A stretch of 25,192 nucleotides of DNA, taken from JANXQG01 sp037147235 (GTDB taxonomy: Bacteria; Planctomycetota; Planctomycetia; Pirellulales; Thermoguttaceae). This document shows positions 1-5,612 of the stretch, one piece after another. The notes below the pieces were generated by a model. That model saw nothing but the letters and a program-made list of their open reading frames with translations, made no database searches and was not told the origin of the DNA. Position 1 is the first letter of the stretch, and each line of letters begins with the position of its first letter. Where the stretch lies: NCBI GenBank assembly GCA_037147235.1, contig JBAWVO010000064.1, positions 1 through 25,192 of the forward strand, written 5' to 3'. The translations under genes were made by a program, and so were the position numbers.

Positions 1-196
1 TGGCCGGTACTCCGGATGGTCTGGTGCTGCATCCTAAGTAATCTCTCCGGCAGGGGTGTCCCGCCTGGTCGGTCTCGGGAAGATACTGCCAGGCCGGCTT
101 GCTGGGTCCGTCGTGTCGGGCCGCAAGTTTCGCCGCGTATTCTGCCGTGGTTCCGGTTGCGGTAGTTGTTATGTCCTGCGGTGCTATGACTCGCAT
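1..196 (-). CDS. Partial hypothetical gene downstream of csrA (3' end outside window)
   Basis: Seen in sequence: a minus-strand frame opens with ATG at 196 and stays open for 65 codons to base 1, beginning MRVIAPQDITTT and reaching GCSTRPSGVPA at the edge. A clear Shine-Dalgarno motif (CAGGAG, about 6 bases before the ATG) lies inside the end of csrA, and the start overlaps the csrA stop by 13 bases, as in tightly coupled operons. I do not recognise the family. The visible part is hydrophilic, has no signal peptide or membrane segment, and contains two Cys residues. Its position makes it the next cargo gene of the integrative-element operon. The ribosome-binding site and unbroken frame support it; the lack of a known homologue keeps confidence moderate. 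Confidence 0.55.
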   Translation of the reverse strand, partial: MRVIAPQDITTTATGTTAEYAAKLAARHDGPSKPAWQYLPETDQAGHPCRRDYLGCSTRPSGVPA

Positions 197-399
197 GGCG
201 GCTCCTGCTGGTCGTCGCGGTCCCATGCTTGCTGGGTGTTCTTCACGATCGCGTTAAAGACTTCCATGCGGTGAATTGGTACACCTGCCGGGGCCTCAAT
301 CCCGATCTTGACTGCGCCGGATCGTCGCACTCCCAAAATCTTGATGCGAATACTGCCGGCCATGATCTCGTCTTCAACTCTGCGTGAAAGTACCAACAT
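184..399 (-). CDS. csrA: CsrA/RsmA family RNA-binding translational regulator
   Basis: A 71-aa protein matching the CsrA fold from its first residue: MLVLSRRVEDEIM, then ILGV, then the RNA-contact segment EAPAGVPIHRMEVFNAI. Leu4 and Arg44, key RNA-contact residues in the E. coli protein, are at the same numbers here. CsrA dimers bind GGA motifs in leader RNAs and block or alter translation. The start is fixed by a strong AAGGAGG motif seven bases upstream. That leader holds two overlapping GGA triplets, and the next gene's ribosome-binding site also contains GGA, so autoregulation is plausible (inference). It sits in a minus-strand run with a 52-aa membrane protein and an integrase, suggesting it is carried by a mobile element and is not the core chromosomal copy. 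The tail after residue 56 is polar and unlike the family. Confidence 0.9.
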   Translation of the reverse strand: MLVLSRRVEDEIMAGSIRIKILGVRRSGAVKIGIEAPAGVPIHRMEVFNAIVKNTQQAWDRDDQQEPPCES

Positions 400-427
400 G
401 ATTTCTCCTCCTTGAATAAGTGGTTTT

Positions 428-586
428 TTAATAAACGTATTCCAGTGCCATAACCCCGCACGTTGCGAGAATCACGGCGAATCCGATCGTGGCCGCGGCC
501 CTGAAGTAATTGCGGTCGCGGAAGTAAATCTTGGCCGTGTAGATGGCCAATAAACAAAAGCTGAAGTTGAATAGGAAGCCGGACAT
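428..586 (-). CDS. Small (52-aa) single- or two-helix membrane protein
   Basis: Read directly from the minus strand: ATG at 586, 52 codons, TAA at 428. The protein begins MSGFLFNFSFCLLAIY, has a polar middle (KIYFRDRNYFR), then a second hydrophobic stretch (TIGFAVILATCGVMAL) and ends EYVY. Two short hydrophobic segments around a basic loop suggest a small inner-membrane protein. Its ATG follows the stop of the upstream 195-aa gene by one base, and csrA starts 28 bases after its stop, so the three look translationally linked. A GGGAG motif lies about nine bases upstream. No function can be assigned; small phage/element membrane proteins of this shape are common. Confidence 0.6.
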   Translation of the reverse strand: MSGFLFNFSFCLLAIYTAKIYFRDRNYFRAAATIGFAVILATCGVMALEYVY

Positions 587-587
587 T

Positions 588-1175
588 TCAAATGTCTCCC
601 GCCAGTTTGATGAGCCAGTCCTTGGCGTGAATCAACCGGTCTTCCGGCCAGCCGCTTATCTCTGCGACAATGGCTTTTTCGAGGCGAGCCAAGGCCACAC
701 AGAGAACAAATTGAGGATCAGAGTCAAAGGTTGGCTCGGGTTCAGGTTCACCTTCCTTGTCAACATCTTCGTGGTACGCTTCCACGATCTCCGCGACCAC
801 TGCCGCCGTGATCGGTACGCCACGCTCCTTGCACTCGTCCACCATGTCGGCCCAGACGTTGGCCTGCTGGTCGGCAGGAAGAGATGCAAGGGGTCGGGCT
901 AGCGATTCTGTCGCTGGAAACGTGCCAATTGGCACGTTTCCAAGGTTCGCAATAACTTCCGCACTGTTCATTAGTCGCTTGGCGTAATTGCGCTCAAACC
1001 CCCACCGCTCCTTGCAGTAGTCCGCGAACGTGCCGTTGGCGATGTAGAGTTTTTCCTGCTTGATCTCCATTAGAGCGCGGCCGACTTCTAAGAAGGTTTT
1101 CTCGCCTCGCGCAATGATTCTTTCGCACTTGCGCAACCGGCTGAATTGTTGGGGTGCTAAGGCGGTGACGTGCAT
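588..1175 (-). CDS. Hypothetical 195-aa element/phage-type protein
   Basis: The protein starts MHVTALAPQQFSRLRKCERIIARGEKTFLEVGRALMEIKQEKLY and continues through FADYCKERWGFERNYAKRLM. This helical N-terminal pattern (long 'how many tries' helix, then a tip resembling an HTH, 'F..YC.ERWG') recurs in phage and plasmid proteins annotated as hypothetical or as ParB/methyltransferase-associated; that recall is from memory and not verified. The centre is acidic (EDVDKEGEPEPEPTFDSDP) and the C-terminus is helical. There is no catalytic motif, signal peptide or membrane segment. AAAGGA eight bases before the ATG supports the start. It is followed after one base by the 52-aa gene. A DNA-binding or regulatory role is possible but not shown. 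Confidence 0.7.
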   Translation of the reverse strand: MHVTALAPQQFSRLRKCERIIARGEKTFLEVGRALMEIKQEKLYIANGTFADYCKERWGFERNYAKRLMNSAEVIANLGNVPIGTFPATESLARPLASLPADQQANVWADMVDECKERGVPITAAVVAEIVEAYHEDVDKEGEPEPEPTFDSDPQFVLCVALARLEKAIVAEISGWPEDRLIHAKDWLIKLAGDI

Positions 1176-1178
1176 TAC

Positions 1179-1262
1179 CTATTCCTTTGATTTAGCGATT
1201 CCATCTTTGCAGGTCGGACACAATCCACTGTCTGGCATTTCAATCGAGGTCTTGATGTTCAT
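1179..1262 (-). CDS. Possible 27-aa CxxC peptide
   Basis: A short minus-strand frame (MNIKTSIEMPDSG...CPTC...GIAKSKE) fills the gap between the excisionase-like gene and the 195-aa gene, ending four bases before the latter's ATG. It contains one CPTC motif that could form half of a zinc site or a redox pair. There is no convincing ribosome-binding site before its ATG, so this could be chance. Its fit in an otherwise gapless operon is the only positional support. Confidence 0.3.
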   Translation of the reverse strand: MNIKTSIEMPDSGLCPTCKDGIAKSKE

Positions 1263-1276
1263 CGGGGGGCGGGGAG

Positions 1277-1561
1277 TTAAACATACTGCTTGACTGCGGG
1301 ATGGCGTCGAGGACGCGCACGGCATGTAGGGCTGGCTGGCAGTGCTTCACGAGATCGCTCGAAAGCCTCAATGTCTGCTGTGTCGATCACATAACGTGGT
1401 CTTCCCTTCGAACTTAGGGCTGCATTTATGGCCCGGAGTTCGCCGCTATGAATCCAGTGCAGGACTTTTGCGACATCGACACCGAGTTGTCGAGCGTACC
1501 GCGGTGGGGTTAGTTTTCGCCGCTCGAAGGTGGCCGTGTTGTTGTGGGCAGTGTGTGTCAT
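1277..1561 (-). CDS. Excisionase-like helix-turn-helix protein
   Basis: A 94-aa protein when started at the internal ATG 1561 (MTHTAHNNTAT); a longer open frame upstream to 1726 has poor composition and is not used. Residues about 15-72 form a MerR-like winged HTH: LTPPRYARQLGVDVAKVLHWIHSGELRAIN, then GRPRYVIDTADIEAFERSR. This is the helix_turn_helix/excisionase pattern (established family), in which the recognition helix is followed by a wing holding the 'GRPRY.I' strand. Such proteins help the neighbouring integrase excise an element or act as small repressors. The arginine-rich tail (CRARPRRHP) may contact DNA. The integrase gene lies about 290 bases upstream on the same strand. Confidence 0.75.
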   Translation of the reverse strand: MTHTAHNNTATFERRKLTPPRYARQLGVDVAKVLHWIHSGELRAINAALSSKGRPRYVIDTADIEAFERSREALPASPTCRARPRRHPAVKQYV

Positions 1562-1748
1562 TTGGCTTTCATCGTGGTGGGGTGGCAGTGCTTGTCTGCC
1601 GTCATTTGTACCACGAGTTTTGACCGCTTTAACCGACAATCCACGGGCGAGCCAAAATACATACCCACCGAGCCGAAATACACCAAAAAAAGAAGAACGG
1701 CGGGGATTGACGGGGGTGCTGTGCAAGAGGTCGCGTCAAGAAACGACG

Positions 1749-1783
1749 AGGCCCCGAAGGCTAATAAGCGACATCCGGGGCTT
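1749..1783 (-). terminator. Imperfect hairpin after the integrase gene, possible terminator
   Basis: Arms AGGCCCCG (1749-1756) and CGGGGCTT (1776-1783) pair over eight positions with one G-U and a 19-base loop. It lies about 70 bases beyond the integrase stop and is followed on the minus strand by a T-containing but not uninterrupted run. The rest of 1562-1850 holds no gene I can support apart from the zinc-ribbon frame at 1793-1855. Confidence 0.35.
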
Positions 1784-1792
1784 GTTTAGAAG

Positions 1793-1855
1793 TTATTTGG
1801 TCTTGCCGCAGCACGGGCAGAGGACAACGGAGAATTTCTCGCCGCAAATCTTACA
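1793..1855 (-). other. Out-of-frame zinc-ribbon coding tail after the integrase
   Basis: In the +1 frame relative to the integrase, overlapping its last codons, the sequence reads CKICGEKFSVVLCPCCGKTK and then stops at 1793. The CxxCG...CPxCG pattern is a classic zinc ribbon. No ATG, GTG or TTG precedes it in its own frame after the nearest upstream stop, so it is not an ordinary independent gene. It could be reached by a +1 frameshift near the last Asn codon of the integrase, or be the remnant of a longer C-terminus cut off by a one-base deletion. Confidence 0.4.
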
Positions 1856-3020
1856 GGTTCTTCGAGAACAACCAGTCGTGTATATGATCGACTACGGCCT
1901 TCAGCCGATCATCGTCAACCCGTTCCCGATAAGTGGCCGACATGTCGTTTCCACTGGCCGCATGCCCCATGATGGCCTGTACGGCAGCCAAGTCGCGGAC
2001 GCCTTCCCCGATGGTCTGGAAGGTGTGACGGAGAGCGTAGAAACTGAGGCCGGATCGTACCTTCTTTGCCTTGATGAGTGCTGCCTTGATGGCTTCTGCC
2101 ACCCAATAACTTCTGCCGTCGGGCTGAAACGTAGATCCCATTGTGCTGACAAAAAACAATCCATTGTGTTCCGGGTTGTTTGGTTTACCCTTGCATGCCA
2201 GTACTGTTCTCAGTGCCGCAATGGTTTCTGGCCAAAGCGGTATCTTCCGGTCGATGCCTGTTTTGGGCCTTGGATAGGTCAACCATCCACGCTCTAGGTC
2301 AACCGCCTTTAGCGGCAGGTGGCCAACATCAGAATTTCCTAGCCCACAATTGGCCCCCAGTAACACGATTGCCTTGGTAATTGGGCAGGCTACGTTCAGG
2401 ACGGCTAGCAGCTCTTCGCGCTCAAACATGCGAAGACCACGCGCCGCCCGATTCATCCGTAGAACCTTGGCTGATGGCTTTTTGAAGTCGGCACCAAATC
2501 GGGGGGGCTTCTCGATTAGGCCAGAATCGTAGGCGTACTTGAAGACAGATCGGACCCGCTGGATTTCATTCCCCAGTCGGACCGGCCCCCAGTGTTTGGC
2601 AATCCCGGCCCGGAGGTGGCGGAAGTCGTCCGCGACCACGTCGTCAACGGGCGTCTTGTGGCCGAAAGCCTTAGCCAATCGCTTTCCGGTGGCAAGATAT
2701 TCGTTATATGTCTGTTCGGTGATCTCGCCGGTCTTGCGTAACTCATCCTTGTGAGCGCAAAACTGATTGCAGATGTCTTCCACCGTGGGGCCAGTGGTGG
2801 TTCTGGCTCTGGGGGTACGGCCGGAAAGCAACTCGTCCTTCTGGTCAAGCCAGAGGTCGCGGGCCTTCTGGCCCAGAGGATCATCGGCAATCTTGCCAAA
2901 ATAATGCGTCTTCCCGCGTACCTTTTTGGCCCAATATCCGCGTGCATGAGGAAAAAGGGGGAAGTCCGGTTGGGGTTTGGAGGGCTTTTCGTCCGCCTTT
3001 TTTCTGCTAGACTTGCGCAT
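1851..3020 (-). CDS. Tyrosine-family site-specific recombinase (integrase), lacking the first catalytic Arg
   Basis: A 389-aa protein with a basic N-terminus, a SAM-like core-binding domain (about 80-180, TVEDICNQFCAHKDEL...) and a catalytic domain (about 195-389). Visible active-site elements: beta-hairpin Lys253 in RPKTG, Arg331 in YALRHTF, His353 in IMGHAA and the nucleophile Tyr364 in SATYRE. The first Arg, normally in 'GLR..E', is replaced: the sequence is CGLGNSDVG (Gly228). The first position of the HxxR box is Tyr328. From memory, 'G-F/L-G-N-D' integrases recur in planctomycetes, so this may be a family trait and not decay. The start is supported by GAGGAA six bases upstream. Its role would be integration/excision of the element that includes the downstream minus-strand genes. 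See the zinc-ribbon tail at its end. Confidence 0.88.
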   Translation of the reverse strand: MRKSSRKKADEKPSKPQPDFPLFPHARGYWAKKVRGKTHYFGKIADDPLGQKARDLWLDQKDELLSGRTPRARTTTGPTVEDICNQFCAHKDELRKTGEITEQTYNEYLATGKRLAKAFGHKTPVDDVVADDFRHLRAGIAKHWGPVRLGNEIQRVRSVFKYAYDSGLIEKPPRFGADFKKPSAKVLRMNRAARGLRMFEREELLAVLNVACPITKAIVLLGANCGLGNSDVGHLPLKAVDLERGWLTYPRPKTGIDRKIPLWPETIAALRTVLACKGKPNNPEHNGLFFVSTMGSTFQPDGRSYWVAEAIKAALIKAKKVRSGLSFYALRHTFQTIGEGVRDLAAVQAIMGHAASGNDMSATYRERVDDDRLKAVVDHIHDWLFSKNL

Positions 3021-3047
3021 GGCATTTCCTCGGGGTTTGGGGTGTGT

Positions 3048-3068
3048 CGGGTGTACACTCGGGTGTAC
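3048..3068. promoter_or_regulatory. Direct repeat upstream of the integrase
   Basis: CGGGTGTAC occurs at 3048-3056 and again at 3060-3068, a 12-base period, 28 bases before the integrase start and 65 bases before the tRNA. It could be an operator or an arm/core site for the integrase or excisionase; the sequence alone cannot decide. Confidence 0.35.
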
Positions 3069-3133
3069 TGAAAGCTAACTTGATTCTATCAAACCCCTTG
3101 GAAATGTCAATAACAGCCTAAATAGTGCCTTTT

Positions 3134-3226
3134 GGAGGTGATTGGTATCTGGTGGTGCCCCTGGTCTTCAAAACCAGTGCGGGGCTCGTAAGGGTCCTGG
3201 GTGGGTTCGATTCCCATTCGCCTCCG
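3134..3226 (+). tRNA. selC: tRNA-Sec (selenocysteine), anticodon TCA
   Basis: All hallmarks of a bacterial selenocysteine tRNA can be drawn. The acceptor stem has 8 bp (GGAGGTGA with TCGCCTCC, one G-U). The D arm has 6 bp (GGTATC/GGTGCC) with the four-base loop TGGT. The anticodon stem CTGGT/ACCAG carries loop CTTCAAA with TCA at 3168-3170. A long variable arm (about CGGGGCTC-GTAA-GGGTCCTG) follows, then a T arm with TTCGATT and discriminator G at 3226. CCA is not encoded. The layout matches E. coli selC element by element. It reads UGA as selenocysteine when SelB and a SECIS element are present, so the genome should encode SelA, SelB, SelD and selenoproteins elsewhere. It lies 113 bases from the integrase start. 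Confidence 0.93.
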
Positions 3227-3271
3227 CTGCTGCCCAACCCTTGGTAGCTGCTCCCGTTTTTTCAATTTCCA

Positions 3272-3326
3272 GGCTCTTCCGGTTCTAGGTGCAGACGTAG
3301 GGTGGGGAGAGTGAAACGAGCCCAAC
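3272..3326. repeat. Composite intergenic repeat (24-bp motif plus GTAGGGTGG arm)
   Basis: The motif GGCTCTTCCGGTTCTAGGTG followed by CAGA (3272-3295) is nearly identical to 10624-10647 and 12967-12990. It is followed here by GTAGGGTGGGGAGAG... (3298-3326), which matches the arms of the inverted repeat at 10660-10743. The surrounding stretch 3227-3518 holds no gene, only this repeat, a small inverted repeat (3346-3368) and the promoter below. Confidence 0.75.
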
Positions 3327-3432
3327 CAAAAGAAGTGCCTTGCCCAAACCGCAAGAAAGAAGCGGTTTAACTCGTCTTGTCTGCATAACCCGACGTCGAG
3401 AAACCATTAGACCTTTCGGGTGGGTATTCTGG

Positions 3433-3462
3433 TTGACACGGGAAAATAAGCGAAGTTATACT
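3433..3462 (+). promoter_or_regulatory. Sigma-70-type promoter for the coiled-coil gene
   Basis: TTGACA (3433-3438), an 18-base spacer and TATACT (3457-3462) match the -35/-10 consensus well, 57 bases before the start codon at 3519. The same TTGAC-R-CGGGAAA start is seen in the opposite-strand promoter at 5431-5460. Confidence 0.6.
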
Positions 3463-3518
3463 AGTTAAGTAGGAAAGCGAGTGTTTTACGTCGTCCTTTT
3501 AATCGGTGGGGTCTTTTC

Positions 3519-4376
3519 ATGAACCTCGTGGGCAAGATTTTTACCTTCCTGATTTTTGTTATGTGCGTGGTCTTTGGGACCTTTGCGCTGATGGTTCATG
3601 CTGCCCATAAGAATTGGCGAGAGGTCGTCGTGGCCCCCAAGGTAGGCCTGAACGATAAGTTGGAGGACGCCAAAAAGCTGGAACAAAAGCTTCTGGATGA
3701 AAAGAAGAATCTGGAGACCGCCCTGAATGACGAGAAGGCGCGAACGCAAAGGCGGCTGATCGCTCTGGAAGAGCAGAAGAAGAGCGCGGTCGCCGAACGA
3801 GACGAGAATGAGCGCAAGCTTCAAATTGAGGAAGGCAAGAGCCGCGAGTTGGCCCTGGCGATTAGCGGGGTCCATCAGAGGCTCGGTGTGTTGCAAACGG
3901 CGATCGACAGGATGCGAGACGCTATCAAAACTGGCGTGGAGGAACGCAATAGCACCCAGAAGGTGCTCTTGGACACCACCGACAAGCTGATGAATGCGGT
4001 CGCCGAACGGGAACGGTTGGTAAAGTTGGGGAAAGAATTGGCTGCCCAGTCCCTCAAGCTCAAGGAAGCCCTGAGCTTCTACAAGCTTTCCGCGGATGGC
4101 GATTACAAGGGGAAAGATCCGCCGCCCGTGGAAGGCGAGGTCACCAGTGCTCCCCGTCCTGACGTCGTGGAGATTTCCATCGGTGCCGACGACGGTATCC
4201 GCAAGGGCCATAAGTTCGTTGTCACTCGCCCAAGTACCGGCAGGTACATTGGCATGATCGAGGTCATCCAAGTCGACTATCCCAACCGTGCCGTTTGCCG
4301 TCCCGACAAATCGACGCTAACCGATCAGATCCAGAAGGGTGACCATGTCAAAGCGAACCTCTCCAAAGTCCGCTAA
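3519..4376 (+). CDS. Membrane-anchored coiled-coil protein
   Basis: A 285-aa protein. Residues 5-28 are a single hydrophobic anchor (KIFTFLIFVMCVVFGTFALMV). Residues about 44-190 are a long Lys/Glu-rich coiled coil with heptad-like leucines (KLEQKLLDEKKNLETAL and onward). After a Pro-rich linker (KGKDPPPVEGE) comes a compact beta domain, about 215-285 (ISIGADDGIRKGHKFVV...IGMIEVIQV...IQKGDHVKANL). That C-terminal pattern resembles the small beta barrels of FlgT/MreC-type envelope proteins; this is resemblance only. It probably sits in the cytoplasmic membrane with the rod and barrel outside. The next gene starts inside its last codons, so the two are co-translated. I know similar planctomycete proteins only as hypothetical. 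Confidence 0.85.
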   Translation: MNLVGKIFTFLIFVMCVVFGTFALMVHAAHKNWREVVVAPKVGLNDKLEDAKKLEQKLLDEKKNLETALNDEKARTQRRLIALEEQKKSAVAERDENERKLQIEEGKSRELALAISGVHQRLGVLQTAIDRMRDAIKTGVEERNSTQKVLLDTTDKLMNAVAERERLVKLGKELAAQSLKLKEALSFYKLSADGDYKGKDPPPVEGEVTSAPRPDVVEISIGADDGIRKGHKFVVTRPSTGRYIGMIEVIQVDYPNRAVCRPDKSTLTDQIQKGDHVKANLSKVR

Positions 4377-4596
4377 GTCGTCTGCCGCGCAGGCAGCCGC
4401 TCCCCAGGAATACCGCAAACCGCAGGCTGATGTGTACACGGTTCTTCTCGTTGTCGCGCTTATTGCAATTGCGCTCGGCACGGCGGCACTGTGGATGACG
4501 ATGAAGGAAGACTACGAGTACAAGATCAAGGACGGCCCGAATCCCGTTTGGCATCGGCCAGCGATGGGAACGACGTTCGATGTGCCCATTGCATGA
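4345..4596 (+). CDS. Small (83-aa) single-pass membrane protein
   Basis: The frame can also start at GTG 4339, but ATG 4345 has an AAGGG motif at the right distance and is preferred. It overlaps the end of the coiled-coil gene by 32 bases. The N-terminus is Ser/Ala/Lys-rich (MSKRTSPKSAKSSAAQAAAP), followed by one membrane helix at about 31-52 (VYTVLLVVALIAIALGTAALWM) and a short outer tail (KEDYEYKIKDGPNPVWHRPAMG). It is probably a partner of the preceding anchored coiled-coil protein. Function unknown. It ends 24 bases from the converging response regulator. Confidence 0.78.
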   Translation: MSKRTSPKSAKSSAAQAAAPQEYRKPQADVYTVLLVVALIAIALGTAALWMTMKEDYEYKIKDGPNPVWHRPAMGTTFDVPIA

Positions 4597-4620
4597 TTCT
4601 CGCCGGGAACATGCGATGCA

Positions 4621-5355
4621 CTACGTGGATTCGCCCTCGGGAATGAATCGATAACCTGCGTCGCGAATCGTGAGAAAGTGCCGCGGCAGGGCCGGGTCAG
4701 GCTCGAATATCTTGCGTAGTCGGCGGATGAACTGATCGGGTGCTCGTGTATTGATGCCGCCGGGCATTTTCCAAACATTTTCCAGTAGTTCACGGCGTGG
4801 AATGACGCGGCCGCGGTTTTCGATGAAATATCGTAGCAAGGTCAGTTCGAGCTGCGTCATTCTTATCGACTCTCCCTCGACCAGGACCTCAAAGGTCTCG
4901 AAGTCGATCTTCGCATCGGCAAACTCGAACTTCACGACACGATCGGTCGGCAGGGCCGTGCGGATCTCGCCGCGCTGCTTGGAAAAAGCCAGCAGGTTTC
5001 GCACGCGACTAATGAACTCGTCCAGGTCGAACGGCTTGCTCATGTACTGGTTCGCCCCGACGTCGAATCCTCGCGTGCGATCCTCCGAGAGCGTTCTGGC
5101 ACTCAGGATAAGCACCGGCATCTCTTGGTCGATTGCCCGTAGCGATTCGCAGACGGCATAGCCGCTCATTCCGGGCAGCATCAGATCGAGTACGACCAGA
5201 TCGATGTCGGCGTTCGGTTCCGTCAACAATTTGATCGCGGTCCGACCATCTCCGCTGACGGTAACGCGGTAGCCCTCGGCGACGAGATTGTACTTGATTC
5301 CCATCGCCAGATGCTCTTCGTCCTCAACAACCAGAATGTGCTCTTTGTCGGCCAT
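4621..5355 (-). CDS. OmpR/PhoB-family response regulator
   Basis: A 244-aa two-domain regulator. The receiver domain (about 5-120) has the acidic pair Glu11/Asp12, phospho-acceptor Asp57 in VVLDLMLPGMSG, Ser85 in ILSA and Lys107 in MSKPFD. The C-terminal winged HTH (about 145-240) has RMTQLELTLLRYFIENRGRVIPRRELLENVW, the recognition region RAPDQFIRRLRKIFE and the wing DAGYRFI. It should be phosphorylated by a histidine kinase and bind direct repeats in promoters. No kinase gene is beside it, so it is an orphan in this window. No clear ribosome-binding site precedes the ATG. A good promoter lies upstream at 5431-5460. It converges on the small membrane gene ending at 4596. Confidence 0.95.
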   Translation of the reverse strand: MADKEHILVVEDEEHLAMGIKYNLVAEGYRVTVSGDGRTAIKLLTEPNADIDLVVLDLMLPGMSGYAVCESLRAIDQEMPVLILSARTLSEDRTRGFDVGANQYMSKPFDLDEFISRVRNLLAFSKQRGEIRTALPTDRVVKFEFADAKIDFETFEVLVEGESIRMTQLELTLLRYFIENRGRVIPRRELLENVWKMPGGINTRAPDQFIRRLRKIFEPDPALPRHFLTIRDAGYRFIPEGEST

Positions 5356-5430
5356 GAAAGATAGTTTAGCCGCAGAGGCGGCTCCCGATAAGTCGATTGT
5401 TTACCCCGAAAAGTACGTTTCCCACCCTCC

Positions 5431-5460
5431 ATTGTACAAATACAACCTTTCCCGCGTCAA
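5431..5460 (-). promoter_or_regulatory. Sigma-70-type promoter for the response regulator
   Basis: On the minus strand TTGACG (5460-5455), an 18-base spacer and TACAAT (5436-5431) point toward the response regulator, whose start is about 75 bases downstream. The spacer begins CGGGAAA, exactly as in the promoter at 3433. Confidence 0.5.
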
Positions 5461-5612
5461 TCTGCTTTGACAATTCCTTCCAAGGTCTGCCCCATCCTTT
5501 CCACCACCCCCAAAAACCGATAGCATGAAAAGATCGAGATTCTTCTTCGGCCGTGGGCATCGTGCGTCACGGCAGCTTTGGGGAACCGTATTGGCAAGAG
5601 GAGGTTTGTCTC

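Noticed and set aside
3..41. Plus-strand end of a possible upstream gene (AGTPDGLVLHPK then stop)
   Set aside because: Only 12 codons are visible and the minus-strand frame over the same bases has a ribosome-binding site and a longer open reading.
1562..1726. N-terminal extension of the excisionase-like gene to an ATG at 1726
   Set aside because: The added 55 residues have unlikely composition and overlap the intergenic hairpin region; the ATG at 1561 gives the standard family start.
3346..3368. AAACCGC/GCGGTTT inverted repeat as terminator of the tRNA
   Set aside because: Seven-base stem, nine-base loop, no T-run, and 120 bases from the tRNA end; too weak to call.
5461..5500. Plus-strand TTGACA at 5467 as the SUMF gene promoter
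   Set aside because: No acceptable -10 hexamer at 16-18 bases downstream.
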